DNA from: Catellatospora citrea
GTDB lineage: Bacteria > Actinomycetota > Actinomycetes > Mycobacteriales > Micromonosporaceae
DNA length: 64,000 nucleotides
Assembly (NCBI RefSeq): GCF_003610235.1
Contig: NZ_RAPR01000001.1
Location: forward strand, 4,092,001-4,156,000
Direction of reading: 5' to 3'
Below are positions 1-10,594 of the stretch, piece by piece; position 1 is the first letter of the stretch; each line of letters opens with the position of its first letter. Position numbers and translations under genes: made by a program. The notes below the pieces were generated by a model. That model did not search any database and had not been told where the DNA came from. It saw only the letters and a list, made by a program, of their open reading frames with translations.

Positions 1-920
1 CAGCCGTTGCCGGCGTACATGCCGACGTGGTGCAGGTCGCTGTAGTAGAAGACGAGGTCGCCGGGCTTGAGGTCGGCGCGGCTGACGGACTTGACGTTGG
101 CGCGCTGGGACCTGGCGTTGTGCGGCAAAGAGACACCGGCCTGGGCCCAGGCGGCCATGGTCAGGCCGGAGCAGTCGAAGGTGCTCGGGCCCGCGTCGCC
201 CCAGCCGTACATCTTGCCGATCTGGCGGCAGGCGAACTGGACCGCCTTGCCGGCGGGACCGCCGGGATACGCCGTCGGGCAGGCGACGGGGGCGAGCTCG
301 CCGGTGCCGCTGCCGCTGCCGTACGCCTGCAGGCGCAGCTTGTTCAGCTTCGCGATCTCCGCCTCGACGGCCTTGGACCGGGTGGCCTGCTCGGCCTCGG
401 TCTTGGTGAGCTGCGCGATCGTCTCGTCCAGCGGCTGCTTCACCGCGTCCAATGCCGACTTGGCGGCCAGCGTGTCCGCGATCCGTTCCTTCTTGTCGTG
501 CGCCAGCTGGTCGAGCACGAGCAGCCGCTGCGCCATGACACCGGCGTCGCCGCTGCGCAGGAAGGCGTTGACCTGGGCCAGGGTGCCGCCACGGTAGAGC
601 TGGTCGGCCAGCGCGCCGATGCGGGCCCGGGTGACCTGCACCTTCTGCTCCAGGGGTGCGAGCTGCGCGGCCAGCTCGTCGGCCTTCTTGCGCTGCTTGG
701 CCAGCTTGAGCTTGGTGGCGTTGTGCTCTTCGATGACCGGCTCGAGCTTTTCCCACTGCTCGTCGATCTGTTTCTCGATCTCGGCCGGCGTGGGGGCCGC
801 GTGGGCCTGCGCCGCTGGCGCGAGCAGGGCGAGGAGGACGACGGCGGCCGTCATGAGGCCGCGGCGTATGCGTGGTGCACTGGGGAGCCCCGCGTCGAGG
901 GGCCGATTATGGCTACACAC
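1..920 (-). CDS. NlpC/P60-family peptidoglycan endopeptidase (C-terminus outside window)
   Basis: Secreted wall hydrolase that would cut within the stem peptide (D,L-endopeptidase, RipA/RipC-like family). The 306 codons in the window give an n-region with R-I-R-R, a hydrophobic signal core ending A-Q-A-H-A, a long charged coiled coil (about residues 45-205), then an NlpC/P60 domain with the catalytic Cys in F-D-C-S-G-L (about 249) and the His in L-H-H-V-G-M-Y (about 297). The last catalytic residue lies beyond base 1. I chose GTG at 920 because an ATG at 854 would remove the basic n-region, and a promoter-like sequence ends 8 nt before this GTG. It is a paralogue of the gene at 4012-5010, with the same coiled-coil plus P60 plan. 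Confidence 0.88.
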   Translation of the reverse strand, partial: MCSHNRPLDAGLPSAPRIRRGLMTAAVVLLALLAPAAQAHAAPTPAEIEKQIDEQWEKLEPVIEEHNATKLKLAKQRKKADELAAQLAPLEQKVQVTRARIGALADQLYRGGTLAQVNAFLRSGDAGVMAQRLLVLDQLAHDKKERIADTLAAKSALDAVKQPLDETIAQLTKTEAEQATRSKAVEAEIAKLNKLRLQAYGSGSGTGELAPVACPTAYPGGPAGKAVQFACRQIGKMYGWGDAGPSTFDCSGLTMAAWAQAGVSLPHNARSQRANVKSVSRADLKPGDLVFYYSDLHHVGMYAGNG

Positions 921-928
921 GGGGATTC

Positions 929-958
929 ACGTTAGGCAAGACCGTTACAAGAACGCAA
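929..958 (-). promoter_or_regulatory. candidate promoter, leaderless, for the NlpC/P60 gene
   Basis: Reading the minus strand, TTGCGT (958-953), 18 nt, then TAACGT (934-929), followed 8 nt later by the GTG at 920. No Shine-Dalgarno precedes that GTG, so a leaderless transcript is plausible. Pattern match by eye only. Confidence 0.35.
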
Positions 959-991
959 TTCGGCCGATGCCGCCGCGTGTCACCAGGCGTT

Positions 992-1822
992 CTATCCGAT
1001 CGCGACGAACAGGTCGTCGACCGTGCCGTGGAACTGGTCGTTGCCGGGGGCGACGCCCTTGCCGCCGATCCGCAATGGAGCGTCGTTCTCGATGCTCAGC
1101 TCGGCCGGCACGGCGGCCGTGCCCTGCGGCACCCCGTCCACCGAGATGCGCAGCACGGACCCGTCCCGCGCGCACTCGACGGTGTGCCAGCGTCCGTCGG
1201 CGACGCCTCGCGCGGCCTGCGCCACGTGGATGACGTTCCTTCCGCGCTGCGGCCCGGCCAGTACGCAGGAGGGCCTGCCCTCGACGCCGTCCACCTGCAG
1301 CTTGAACTGCGTGCCGAACTGCGAGTAGCCCTTCTGCAGCACGTTCGAGCCCTTGCTGGTCTCGGCGGGGGCCATCAGCACCGCGGCCCCCCAGCGGAAC
1401 GCCCGCAGGCGGGGGTTGAGCGCCGCGTCGGCGCCCGCGTCGAGGATCGCCCGCGGGCACTGCTTCTCATCGGAGTTCGCGCAGGGGCCGGGGAAGCGCA
1501 CCGCGAAGTCGCCGTCGCGCGGCACGAGCGTGACGTCGCCGCCGGTCTGGCTCTCCTCGCGCACGGCCAGGGGCCCGGCCGCCGCGCCGACCACGCGGGC
1601 CCGGTCCAGACCGTCGGCGAAGTCGAACACCACGCCCTCGCGGGTGACCTGGGCGGACGGGCTGGGAGCCGCGGCGCTGGGGCTCGGGGAGGCCGGCGGT
1701 GAGGGTGGCGTGGCGCTGGGGGACTCGGGCTCGTCGCCGGTCAGCCACACCGCCGCGACCGTGACGACCACGGCCAGTAGCACCAGTCCGGCGATGATCA
1801 CGGGCCACCGTTTGAATCCCAT
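992..1822 (-). CDS. membrane-anchored LamG/concanavalin-like domain protein
   Basis: A 276-residue protein with one N-terminal membrane anchor (about 7-27), a Pro/Ser/Ala linker (about 33-57) and an extracellular jelly-roll domain. The C-terminal third has the LamG hallmarks D-G-R-W-H-T-V, then L-R-I-S-V-D-G and a terminal G-T-V-D-D-L segment. Such domains bind glycans or polymers. Lying between wall hydrolases, it may bind wall or exopolymer glycan (inference). The ATG has no ribosome binding site but lies 7 nt after a -10-like TAAATA. No catalytic motif is recognised. Confidence 0.8.
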   Translation of the reverse strand: MGFKRWPVIIAGLVLLAVVVTVAAVWLTGDEPESPSATPPSPPASPSPSAAAPSPSAQVTREGVVFDFADGLDRARVVGAAAGPLAVREESQTGGDVTLVPRDGDFAVRFPGPCANSDEKQCPRAILDAGADAALNPRLRAFRWGAAVLMAPAETSKGSNVLQKGYSQFGTQFKLQVDGVEGRPSCVLAGPQRGRNVIHVAQAARGVADGRWHTVECARDGSVLRISVDGVPQGTAAVPAELSIENDAPLRIGGKGVAPGNDQFHGTVDDLFVAIG

Positions 1823-1829
1823 TTGCCCA

Positions 1830-1838
1830 TATTTACCA
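1830..1838 (-). promoter_or_regulatory. extended -10-like element for the LamG gene
   Basis: On the minus strand TGG-TAAATA (1838-1830) stands 7 nt before the ATG at 1822. With no Shine-Dalgarno this suggests transcription starting at or next to the start codon. No good -35 is seen at 17 nt. Confidence 0.35.
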
Positions 1839-1970
1839 GAACGGCAGCTGTCACGGCCTCACGCAGCCATTGAAGAATAGTTTCATGTTGGCAACTCGTA
1901 TCGGTAACTATTGACTAACCGTACGGCCGAGGGCAGGGTGACCGCATCGGACAGTCGAAGGGAGCCGTAC

Positions 1971-3950
1971 GTGTCACCCCGATTCCCCCTGCGCCGGCTG
2001 GCGCTGCTCACCGCGGTGGGCCTGGGACTCGGCGCCGGCGTTTCGCCGGTGGCCGCCCAGGCCGCATCGCCACCCACCCGGCAGGCCGACTACCAGGCCG
2101 CCGCCCAGGAGTACGGCGTACCCGTGGACGTGCTGCTGGGCGTCTCCTATCTGGAGTCCCGCTGGGACGCCAACGCGGGCGCGCCCAGCACCTCGGGCGG
2201 CTACGGCCCGATGCACCTCACCGATGCGGCCTACGTGGCCGCCCTGGCCCCCGCAGCCGAGCCGGAGTCCGCGGGTGACCCCGTGCCCGCCGAGGACGCC
2301 CGCGGCGACGACAGCCGCCCGCAGGCGGTCGGCCACCCCGACGGCGCCCCGGCTCCGGCCGAGGCGTCGCTGCACACGCTGCCGGCCGCAGCGGAGCTGA
2401 CCGGCCTGTCCGCCGAGACGCTGCGCACCGACCCGGTCGCCAACATCCGCGGCGGTGCTGCCCTGCTGGCCTCGTACCAGCAGGCACTGGGCGCGCCGAA
2501 GGGCGCGGACACCGACCCGGCCACCTGGTACGGCGCGGTCGCCCGCTACTCCGGCGCGGACAGCGAGCAGGCCGCGGCGGGGTTCGCCGACGAGGTGTAC
2601 GCGACGCTGCGCGACGGCGTCGCCCGCACCACCGACGAGGGCCAAGCGCTGCGCCTGAACGCCCGTTCCGTGACCCCGGTCAAGGACTGGCTGATCCGGC
2701 TCGGCCTGCGCAAGCTGGCCCGGCCCGACGGCATCGAGTGCCCGATCGACATCTCGTGCGAGTCGCTGCCCGCCCCGTACGAGGCGTTCGGCGACGGCGA
2801 CTACGGCAACCACGACAAGGGCAACCGGCCGCAGGCGCAGCGCATCGAGTACATCGTCATCCACGACACCGAGGCGAGCTGGGCGACGACCCTGAAGCTG
2901 GTCGCCGACCCGACGTACGTCAGCTGGCACTACTCGCTGCGCTCGGTCGACGGCCACGTCGCCCAGCACGTCAAGGCCAAGGACGTCGGCTGGCACGCGG
3001 GCAACTGGTACGTCAACGCCAAGTCCATCGGCCTGGAGCACGAGGGCTTCGCGGCGCAGGGCGGCTGGTACACCGAGGCGCTCTACCGCACCTCGGCGAA
3101 GCTGGTGCGGCACCTGGCGCTGCGGCTGGGCATCCCGCTGGACCGCAAGCACATCATCGGCCACGACAACGTGCCCGGCACCATCACCTCCACGGTCGCC
3201 GGCATGCACTGGGACCCGGGCCCGTACTGGGACTGGTCGCACTACTTCGACCTGCTCAAGGCCCCGTTCCGCGGGCTGCCGGAGCCGCTGGCGGGCCACG
3301 CCGGGCTGGTCACCCTGAACCCGGACTTCGCCACCAACAAGCCGGCGTTCACCGGCTGCACCGGCGCGGCGAGCAACCCGTGCCCGCTGCGCGCCAGCTC
3401 GTCGGTCATCCTGCGCACCGCGCCCGACCTGACCGCGCCGCTGGTCCGCGACCCGGGCCGGTGCGGCACGAAGGCGAGCACCATGCTGATCAGCGACCAC
3501 TGCGCGCGGGCCTCGGCGGGCCAGACGTACGCGGTCGCCGAGCGGGCCGGGGAGTGGACCGCGATCTGGTACCTCGGTCAGCAGGCGTGGTTCCGCAACG
3601 CCGACGCGGGACCGCTGTGGAACGTCGGGTTCGTGGTCGAGCCCAAGCCGGGCCTGGCGAGCATCCCGGTGTTCGGCCGGGCCTACCCGGAGGCGGCGGC
3701 CTACCCGGCCGGCGTGCCGGTGCAGGCGGTCAGCCCGCTGGCGCAGTACACGATCGCGGCGGGTCAGCGATACGCGGCCGGGCCGGTGCTGGCCGGGGAG
3801 TACTACCGCGCCACCACGTTCGACTGGTCGGCCCCCGGTGACGGCACCGTCATCCGGGGCGGGCAGCAGTACGTGCAGATCCAGTTCGGCCAGCGCATCG
3901 CGTACGTGCTGCGCTCCGACGTGGTGCTGAAGCCCGCGGTCAGCTTCTGA
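1971..3950 (+). CDS. secreted modular N-acetylmuramoyl-L-alanine amidase (PGRP/Amidase_2)
   Basis: Cleaves the MurNAc-L-Ala bond of peptidoglycan outside the cell. From GTG 1971 (preceded by AAGGGAG with a good spacing) it is 659 residues: signal peptide with R-R-L-A and an A-Q-A end, an N-terminal lysozyme/transglycosylase-like region (about 35-220, with a Y-L-E-S-R-W segment), then an Amidase_2/PGRP domain (about 290-430) with zinc ligands in V-I-H-D-T (about 297), I-I-G-H-D-N (about 398) and W-D-P-G (about 414). A Cys-containing C-terminal SH3-like region (about 450-659) probably binds wall. A TTG at 1911 is in frame but would bury the signal peptide. It converges on the NlpC/P60 gene across a perfect hairpin. 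Confidence 0.9.
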   Translation: MSPRFPLRRLALLTAVGLGLGAGVSPVAAQAASPPTRQADYQAAAQEYGVPVDVLLGVSYLESRWDANAGAPSTSGGYGPMHLTDAAYVAALAPAAEPESAGDPVPAEDARGDDSRPQAVGHPDGAPAPAEASLHTLPAAAELTGLSAETLRTDPVANIRGGAALLASYQQALGAPKGADTDPATWYGAVARYSGADSEQAAAGFADEVYATLRDGVARTTDEGQALRLNARSVTPVKDWLIRLGLRKLARPDGIECPIDISCESLPAPYEAFGDGDYGNHDKGNRPQAQRIEYIVIHDTEASWATTLKLVADPTYVSWHYSLRSVDGHVAQHVKAKDVGWHAGNWYVNAKSIGLEHEGFAAQGGWYTEALYRTSAKLVRHLALRLGIPLDRKHIIGHDNVPGTITSTVAGMHWDPGPYWDWSHYFDLLKAPFRGLPEPLAGHAGLVTLNPDFATNKPAFTGCTGAASNPCPLRASSSVILRTAPDLTAPLVRDPGRCGTKASTMLISDHCARASAGQTYAVAERAGEWTAIWYLGQQAWFRNADAGPLWNVGFVVEPKPGLASIPVFGRAYPEAAAYPAGVPVQAVSPLAQYTIAAGQRYAAGPVLAGEYYRATTFDWSAPGDGTVIRGGQQYVQIQFGQRIAYVLRSDVVLKPAVSF

Positions 3951-3963
3951 CCCGGTGACATGA

Positions 3964-3998
3964 AGAAGGGCTCCCCGCGATCGGCGGGGAGCCCTTCT
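3964..3998. terminator. bidirectional hairpin terminator
   Basis: A perfect 15-bp stem (3964-3978 with 3984-3998) around a 5-nt loop lies between two convergent genes. There is no long U tract, as is common in actinobacteria. Confidence 0.8.
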
Positions 3999-4011
3999 CA
4001 CATGTCCGGGG

Positions 4012-5010
4012 TCAGCTGGGGCGCACGTATCCGGCCAGCGGCATCGTGTCGATGTAGGCCATGCGCACGACGTCACCGGTGTGCGGTGCGTGCACCATGA
4101 CCCGCCTGCCGTTCACCGTGCCGACGTACATGCCCACGTGGTGGAGCCCGTCGTTGGGGTAGAAGAACACCAGGTCGCCGGTCTGCGGCGTGCTGACCCG
4201 GGTGCCCTCGCCCCACTGCGCCTTGGTGTAGTGGGAGAGGCTCACGCCCGCCTTGGCCCAGGCCCACTGGGTCAGGCCGGAGCAGTCGAAGTGGTCCGGC
4301 CCGTCGGCGCCGTAGACGTAGCTCTTGCCGATCTGCTTGCAGGCCCAGGTCGCCGCGGTCTGGCCCTTGCCGCCGATGGCGGTCGACGGGCACAGCGCGC
4401 CGATCTTGTAGCTTCCGCCCGGCGCGCCGCTGCCGTAGGCCTTCAGCCGCAGCGCCTGCAGCTTGCTCATGTCCGCCTCGATGGCCTGCTTCTTCTTGGC
4501 CATCTCCTCGTCCTTGGCCTTCTGGTCGGCGATGGCCTTGTCCAGCGCGGCCTTCTCGACGTCGAACTTGGCCTTGGCCTCCGACGTCGCCGAGATCTGC
4601 TCCTGCTTGCCGTGGGCGATCTGCTGCAGGATCATCAACTGCTCCGCGAACTGCTGGGGCGAACCACTGTTCAACAGCGCGTTGACCTCGGTGTTGCGGC
4701 CGCCCTTGTAGTACTCGGCGGCGATCACGCCCACCCGGGTCCGGGTCACCTCGACGGTCATCCGCAGGGGCTGGAGCTTGGCGTCCAGCGTGGCTGCCTT
4801 CTTCTGCAGCTTCTTCAGCTCGCCGTGGACCTTGTTGTACTCCTCGATCAGCGGCTCGAGCTGGTTCCACTCCTTGGCGATCTGCGACTCGATCTCGGGG
4901 AGGGTCGGCTCGGCATGTGCGGGCAGCGCGGGCGCGAGGCCGACGAGCAGGGCGCCGATCAGCACGAGCGCCCGGGTGAGCGAGCGCGACGCGGTACGGA
5001 GGGGGGTCAC
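4012..5010 (-). CDS. secreted NlpC/P60-family endopeptidase with coiled coil
   Basis: Peptidoglycan stem-peptide hydrolase, paralogous to the partial gene at the window start. From GTG 5010, preceded by AAAAGGAG at good spacing, it is 332 residues: signal peptide (A-L-P-A-H-A), a Lys/Glu-rich coiled coil (about 35-190) of the type that auto-inhibits or targets such enzymes to the division site, and a C-terminal NlpC/P60 domain with a Cys-His-His arrangement: D-C-S-G-L (about 241), L-H-H-V-G (about 289) and the M-V-H-A-P-H region (about 306). An in-frame upstream extension to 5112 lacks a ribosome binding site and would displace the signal peptide. Confidence 0.92.
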   Translation of the reverse strand: MTPLRTASRSLTRALVLIGALLVGLAPALPAHAEPTLPEIESQIAKEWNQLEPLIEEYNKVHGELKKLQKKAATLDAKLQPLRMTVEVTRTRVGVIAAEYYKGGRNTEVNALLNSGSPQQFAEQLMILQQIAHGKQEQISATSEAKAKFDVEKAALDKAIADQKAKDEEMAKKKQAIEADMSKLQALRLKAYGSGAPGGSYKIGALCPSTAIGGKGQTAATWACKQIGKSYVYGADGPDHFDCSGLTQWAWAKAGVSLSHYTKAQWGEGTRVSTPQTGDLVFFYPNDGLHHVGMYVGTVNGRRVMVHAPHTGDVVRMAYIDTMPLAGYVRPS

Positions 5011-5125
5011 CGGAGCTCCTTTTCCGCCGACCGCGTCCGGTGAAGCACGGGGGTGGAACCGGGCGCGGTGTCCGGGGCGGGGTCGCGTGGGGTCACGACC
5101 CGGCGTACGCACCAGACGGTCACCA

Positions 5126-5155
5126 ACACTAGGAAAGAAGGTGAGCCGGTTTCAA
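5126..5155 (-). promoter_or_regulatory. candidate promoter of the NlpC/P60 gene
   Basis: Minus strand: TTGAAA (5155-5150), 18-nt spacer, TAGTGT (5131-5126). This would give a leader of about 110 nt before GTG 5010. The -35 matches five of six consensus bases; the -10 is weak. Confidence 0.35.
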
Positions 5156-5291
5156 GCCGGAAGCGGGACAACTTCGCTGAGCTGCACTGATGTCACGCAG
5201 CGTGCCTTACGATTCTCGATCCGTGGGGCACGCCGGCGGCAGGCCTGACCTGCACGCGCGTCCGCCCCGGTCACTCTCCGTAAGGATGGGG

Positions 5292-6302
5292 TCATACCGC
5301 CGGGGCCATGATGGCGTTGAGCACATCATCGAGTGTGACCACGCCCAGCGGCAGCTGGCCCTCGCTCACCAGCACGATGTGCCGCCGCTCGCGGCGCATC
5401 GACAGCAGCAGTTCGGCCAGCGAACGGTCCGGCGGCACGATCGCCAGCGGCCGGACCAGGGTGCCCGGGATCGGCTCGCGGCGGCTCGCGCCCGCCAGCC
5501 CGATCACGTCCTTGATGTGCACGAAACCCAGCACCCGCCGGGTCCCGCGGGCCACCACCGGGAAGCGGGACCGCCCGGTGCGGGTGGCCAGCACCTCCAG
5601 CGTGGCCGGGGAGGTGTCGTCGGTGACGATGGTGACCGACGACCAGGGCCGCAGCGCGTCCGCGGCGGTGCGCTGATGCAGCGCCAGCGCGCCCGCGATC
5701 CGGGCGTGCTGCTCCGGGTCCAGCAGACCCTCGGTGTGCGCCTGCTGGACCAGGCCCGCCAGCTCCTCCGCGGTGAAGACGGTCTTCACCGCGTCCGCGG
5801 CCTCGACCCGCCACAACCGCAGCACCTTGCGCGAGGCCCACTTCATGGCCACCAGCAGCGGCTTGGTGGCGATGCAGAAGGCCAGCATCGGCGGCCCCAG
5901 CCAGAGCACGCTGGCCTCCGGCCCGGCCAGGGTGATGTTCTTCGGCACCATCTCGCCGATCACCGTGTGCAGGAAGACCACGACGAGCAGGGCCAGCACG
6001 AAGGCGATCGGATGCCGCATGTTCTCGGGCAGGCCGAGGGCGTGGAACACCGGTTCGATGAAGTGGGCCAGCGCCGGTTCCGCGATCGCGCCCAGCGCCA
6101 GCGAGCACAGCGTGATGCCCAGCTGCGCGCCGGCGATCATCAACGGGATCTGGTTCATCGCCGACAACGCCCAGGCCGCGGGGCGTGAGGTCTGCGCCTT
6201 CGGCTCGATGACGGTACGCCGGGAGGCGATCAGCGCGAACTCGGCGCCGACGAAGAACGCGTTGCCCAGCAGCAGCGCCGCGGTGATCAGCAGCTCAGTC
6301 AT
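5292..6302 (-). CDS. CNNM/CBS-domain membrane protein (hemolysin C/CorC family, short form)
   Basis: Integral membrane protein of the CNNM (DUF21) family, implicated in divalent-cation, mainly Mg, homeostasis. 336 residues: an N-terminal CNNM domain with about four membrane segments (F-F-V-G-A-E-F-A-L at the start is the family signature), then a pair of CBS domains (about 200-330) that usually bind adenine nucleotides. It lacks the C-terminal CorC_HlyC domain found in its neighbour. Its ATG overlaps the stop of the upstream paralogue by 8 nt, so the two are co-translated and may form a heteromer. Confidence 0.88.
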   Translation of the reverse strand: MTELLITAALLLGNAFFVGAEFALIASRRTVIEPKAQTSRPAAWALSAMNQIPLMIAGAQLGITLCSLALGAIAEPALAHFIEPVFHALGLPENMRHPIAFVLALLVVVFLHTVIGEMVPKNITLAGPEASVLWLGPPMLAFCIATKPLLVAMKWASRKVLRLWRVEAADAVKTVFTAEELAGLVQQAHTEGLLDPEQHARIAGALALHQRTAADALRPWSSVTIVTDDTSPATLEVLATRTGRSRFPVVARGTRRVLGFVHIKDVIGLAGASRREPIPGTLVRPLAIVPPDRSLAELLLSMRRERRHIVLVSEGQLPLGVVTLDDVLNAIMAPAV

Positions 6303-7599
6303 CGTCGTCGCCCGCCAGCCGGACCAGCCGTACCTGCTCCACCCGGTGCCGGTCCATCTCCACCACGGTGAACTCCCAGTCGTTGGCGACCAGCGCGTCG
6401 CCCACCACCGGGATCCGGCCCAGCTCCGCCATCAGGTATCCGCCCAGCGTCTCGTACGGGCCCTCGGGCAGCCGGAACCCGGTCTGCTCGTCCAACTCGT
6501 CCTCGCGCAGCATGCCGTCGACCAGCCAGGTGCGCACCCCGCCGGGCACGGTCACCTCGATCGAGCCCGACTCCTCCTCCTCGGCGGTGTCGTGCTCGTC
6601 GGCGATCTCCCCGACCAGCTCCTCGACCAGGTCCTCGATGGTGACCACACCGTCGGTGCCGCCGTACTCGTCGACGACGATGGCGAAGTCGGAGCGGCCC
6701 GCCCGCAGTGCGGCGACGACCTTGTCCAGGTCGAGTGAGCCCGGCACCAGCACCGGTTCACGGGCCACCGCGGCGACCGTGGTCAGCGAGCGGCGGGCGG
6801 GCGGCACCGCGAGCGCGTCGTTGACCGACACCACGCCGGTGACGGTGTCCAGCGTCTGCTCGTACACCGGGAACCGGCTGTGTCCCGTCTCCCGCGCGGC
6901 CTCGAACAGCTCCGCGACCGTCGCCGAGCCGGCCAGTCCCACCACGTCGATGCGCGGCGTCATCGCCTCGGCCGCGTGCTTGTCGCCGAAACGCACCGTG
7001 CGCTGCAGCAGCAGGGCGGTGTCCGTGGGCAGTGCCCCGGCCTGCGCCGAGATCGCGGCCAGCAGGCCCAGTTCCTCGGGTGAGCGGGCGCTGGCCAGCT
7101 CCTCCTGCGGCTCGATGCCCATCCGCCGCACCAGCCAGTTGGCGGTGCCGTTCAGCGTGAAGATCAGCGGCTTGAACATGCGCGAGAAGACCCGCATCGG
7201 ACCCGCCGTGCGCAGCGCCACCGGCATCGGCCGGGACAGCGCGGCGTTCTTCGGCACCAGCTCGCCGAAGAGCATGGAGAACAGGGTCGCGATGCCGAGC
7301 GAGATCACGTGGCTCAGCCCGGCGGACACGCCCAGCGGCTCGACCAGCGGGCGCAGCGCGGGCTCGGCCAGGTAACCGGTGAGCAGCGCGGTCAGTGTGA
7401 TGCCCAGCTGCGCGCCGGAGAGCTGGAAGGACAGCTCCCGCAGCGCTCGGCGGACCGTGCGAGCCTGGCGCTCACCCCGGTCGGCCCGGGTGTCGATCTC
7501 TGCCCGGTCGACCGTGACCAGCGCGAACTCGGCCGCCACGAAGAACGCGGTGCCGACCGTGAGCAGCACGAAGAACAGAATGGGCAGGATTGCCGACAA
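6295..7599 (-). CDS. CNNM/CBS/CorC_HlyC membrane protein (hemolysin family)
   Basis: 434-residue paralogue of the downstream gene and first gene of the pair. N-terminal CNNM/DUF21 domain (F-F-V-A-A-E-F-A-L-V), two CBS domains (about 205-330; the second carries V-D-E-Y-G-G-T-D-G-V), and a C-terminal CorC_HlyC domain (about 345-430) ending in a poly-Asp tail. The family acts in Mg or Co efflux and homeostasis; the old name hemolysin is not evidence of toxicity. The start is TTG at 7599, chosen because it sits immediately before the first membrane segment. No strong Shine-Dalgarno is seen, so the start is less certain than the rest. Confidence 0.88.
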   Translation of the reverse strand: MSAILPILFFVLLTVGTAFFVAAEFALVTVDRAEIDTRADRGERQARTVRRALRELSFQLSGAQLGITLTALLTGYLAEPALRPLVEPLGVSAGLSHVISLGIATLFSMLFGELVPKNAALSRPMPVALRTAGPMRVFSRMFKPLIFTLNGTANWLVRRMGIEPQEELASARSPEELGLLAAISAQAGALPTDTALLLQRTVRFGDKHAAEAMTPRIDVVGLAGSATVAELFEAARETGHSRFPVYEQTLDTVTGVVSVNDALAVPPARRSLTTVAAVAREPVLVPGSLDLDKVVAALRAGRSDFAIVVDEYGGTDGVVTIEDLVEELVGEIADEHDTAEEEESGSIEVTVPGGVRTWLVDGMLREDELDEQTGFRLPEGPYETLGGYLMAELGRIPVVGDALVANDWEFTVVEMDRHRVEQVRLVRLAGDDDD

Positions 7600-7705
7600 C
7601 GCGTCGATGACGAGATCACCTCAGCGCGCAATTCTGCCAGAGCCCCGCACCACCCCACCCACCCCGGGCAGCCACGCCACCCCCTTCCCCGGCCCCAACC
7701 CCCGG

Positions 7706-7768
7706 CGCAACTCTTAAAGAGTCGTGCCCTCAGCCCGTGGCGGAGGGCACGAGTCTTTAAGAGTTGCG
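7706..7768. repeat. dispersed inverted repeat, family 1, copy A
   Basis: Two 26-nt arms (7706-7731, 7743-7768) are complementary with one mismatch and an 11-nt loop. Each arm begins or ends with a near-palindrome of the form CAACTCTTAAAGAGTCG. Copies B and C are at 46367 and 49223. It follows the 3' end of the Fe-S oxidoreductase gene and could also end transcription. Confidence 0.85.
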
Positions 7769-7816
7769 GCCCGGCGGGCGGGCGGGCGGCCCGGGCGTGG
7801 GCGGGCGGGTGGTGGG

Positions 7817-9985
<2,169 letters not shown>

Positions 9986-10218
9986 ACCCACGCCTCCCTG
10001 CGTCGGAACAGCCCTGTGTATAAATCCCACCGCAGCCTACGCCCTAGTTACCGTTCAGTAATGTGAGGGTTCGCACAGGGCTGCCCATCACCCTAGGGCA
10101 GCGGCAGGTCACCCGGGCTCGGACGGCTCCGGACAGCAACCGGGGTCACAGCCCGTGCGCAGATGCGCGAACAGGCCGCGACCCCGGATCGCGAGCTATC
10201 GTGGAGCGCTGCGCAAGC

Positions 10219-10482
10219 TCAGCGCCACTTGGAGAGCAGACCGAGCGCGCCGACCATGGCGCCGAAGCCGACAGCGAGGTTCCAGTACCCCCAGCCCTGC
10301 ACCGGGTACAGCGTCTCGGACAGGTAGTACACGACCAGCCAGGCGATACCGAAAACGATCAGACTGACCGCGGTGATCGGCAGCCAGATCGGGCTCGGCT
10401 TCTTGTCCGCGGCGGTCGCCGAGGGCACCACGTCGGTAGGCGGCGTGTAGATCTTCTTCTTGCGGACCTGCGACTTCGGCAC
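10219..10482 (-). CDS. crgA: cell division protein CrgA
   Basis: Small divisome membrane protein that in mycobacteria bridges FtsZ, FtsQ, FtsI and CwsA and in Streptomyces delays Z-ring formation. From GTG 10482 (preceded by CAGGAG) it is 87 residues, the usual length: a basic N-terminus (P-K-S-Q-V-R-K-K-K), then two membrane segments (about 37-58 and 67-83) ending K-W-R. Divergent from the DUF881 gene, the same place crgA occupies in other actinobacterial wall clusters. Confidence 0.93.
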   Translation of the reverse strand: MPKSQVRKKKIYTPPTDVVPSATAADKKPSPIWLPITAVSLIVFGIAWLVVYYLSETLYPVQGWGYWNLAVGFGAMVGALGLLSKWR

Positions 10483-10594
10483 GGTTGTCTCCTGGAGGGG
10501 CCCTGCCCACACCGGTCGATGACCTCGAGCATGGGCCTGAATAATGTTCGACAGATAGCGTAGTCAGATCGTCGCGTTTTGGCACGGAGGGGGA

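Noticed and set aside
1974..4076. Very long open frame opposite the amidase gene on the minus strand
   Set aside because: Low-complexity R/G/A/V-rich translation, no ribosome binding site, and the plus-strand frame shows a clear amidase domain. GC-rich codon shadow.
5011..5120. Possible ydaO (cyclic di-AMP) riboswitch upstream of the NlpC/P60 gene, as seen before some actinobacterial wall-hydrolase genes
   Set aside because: The leader is only about 110 nt and I cannot find the conserved core segments of that aptamer. A covariance-model scan would settle it.
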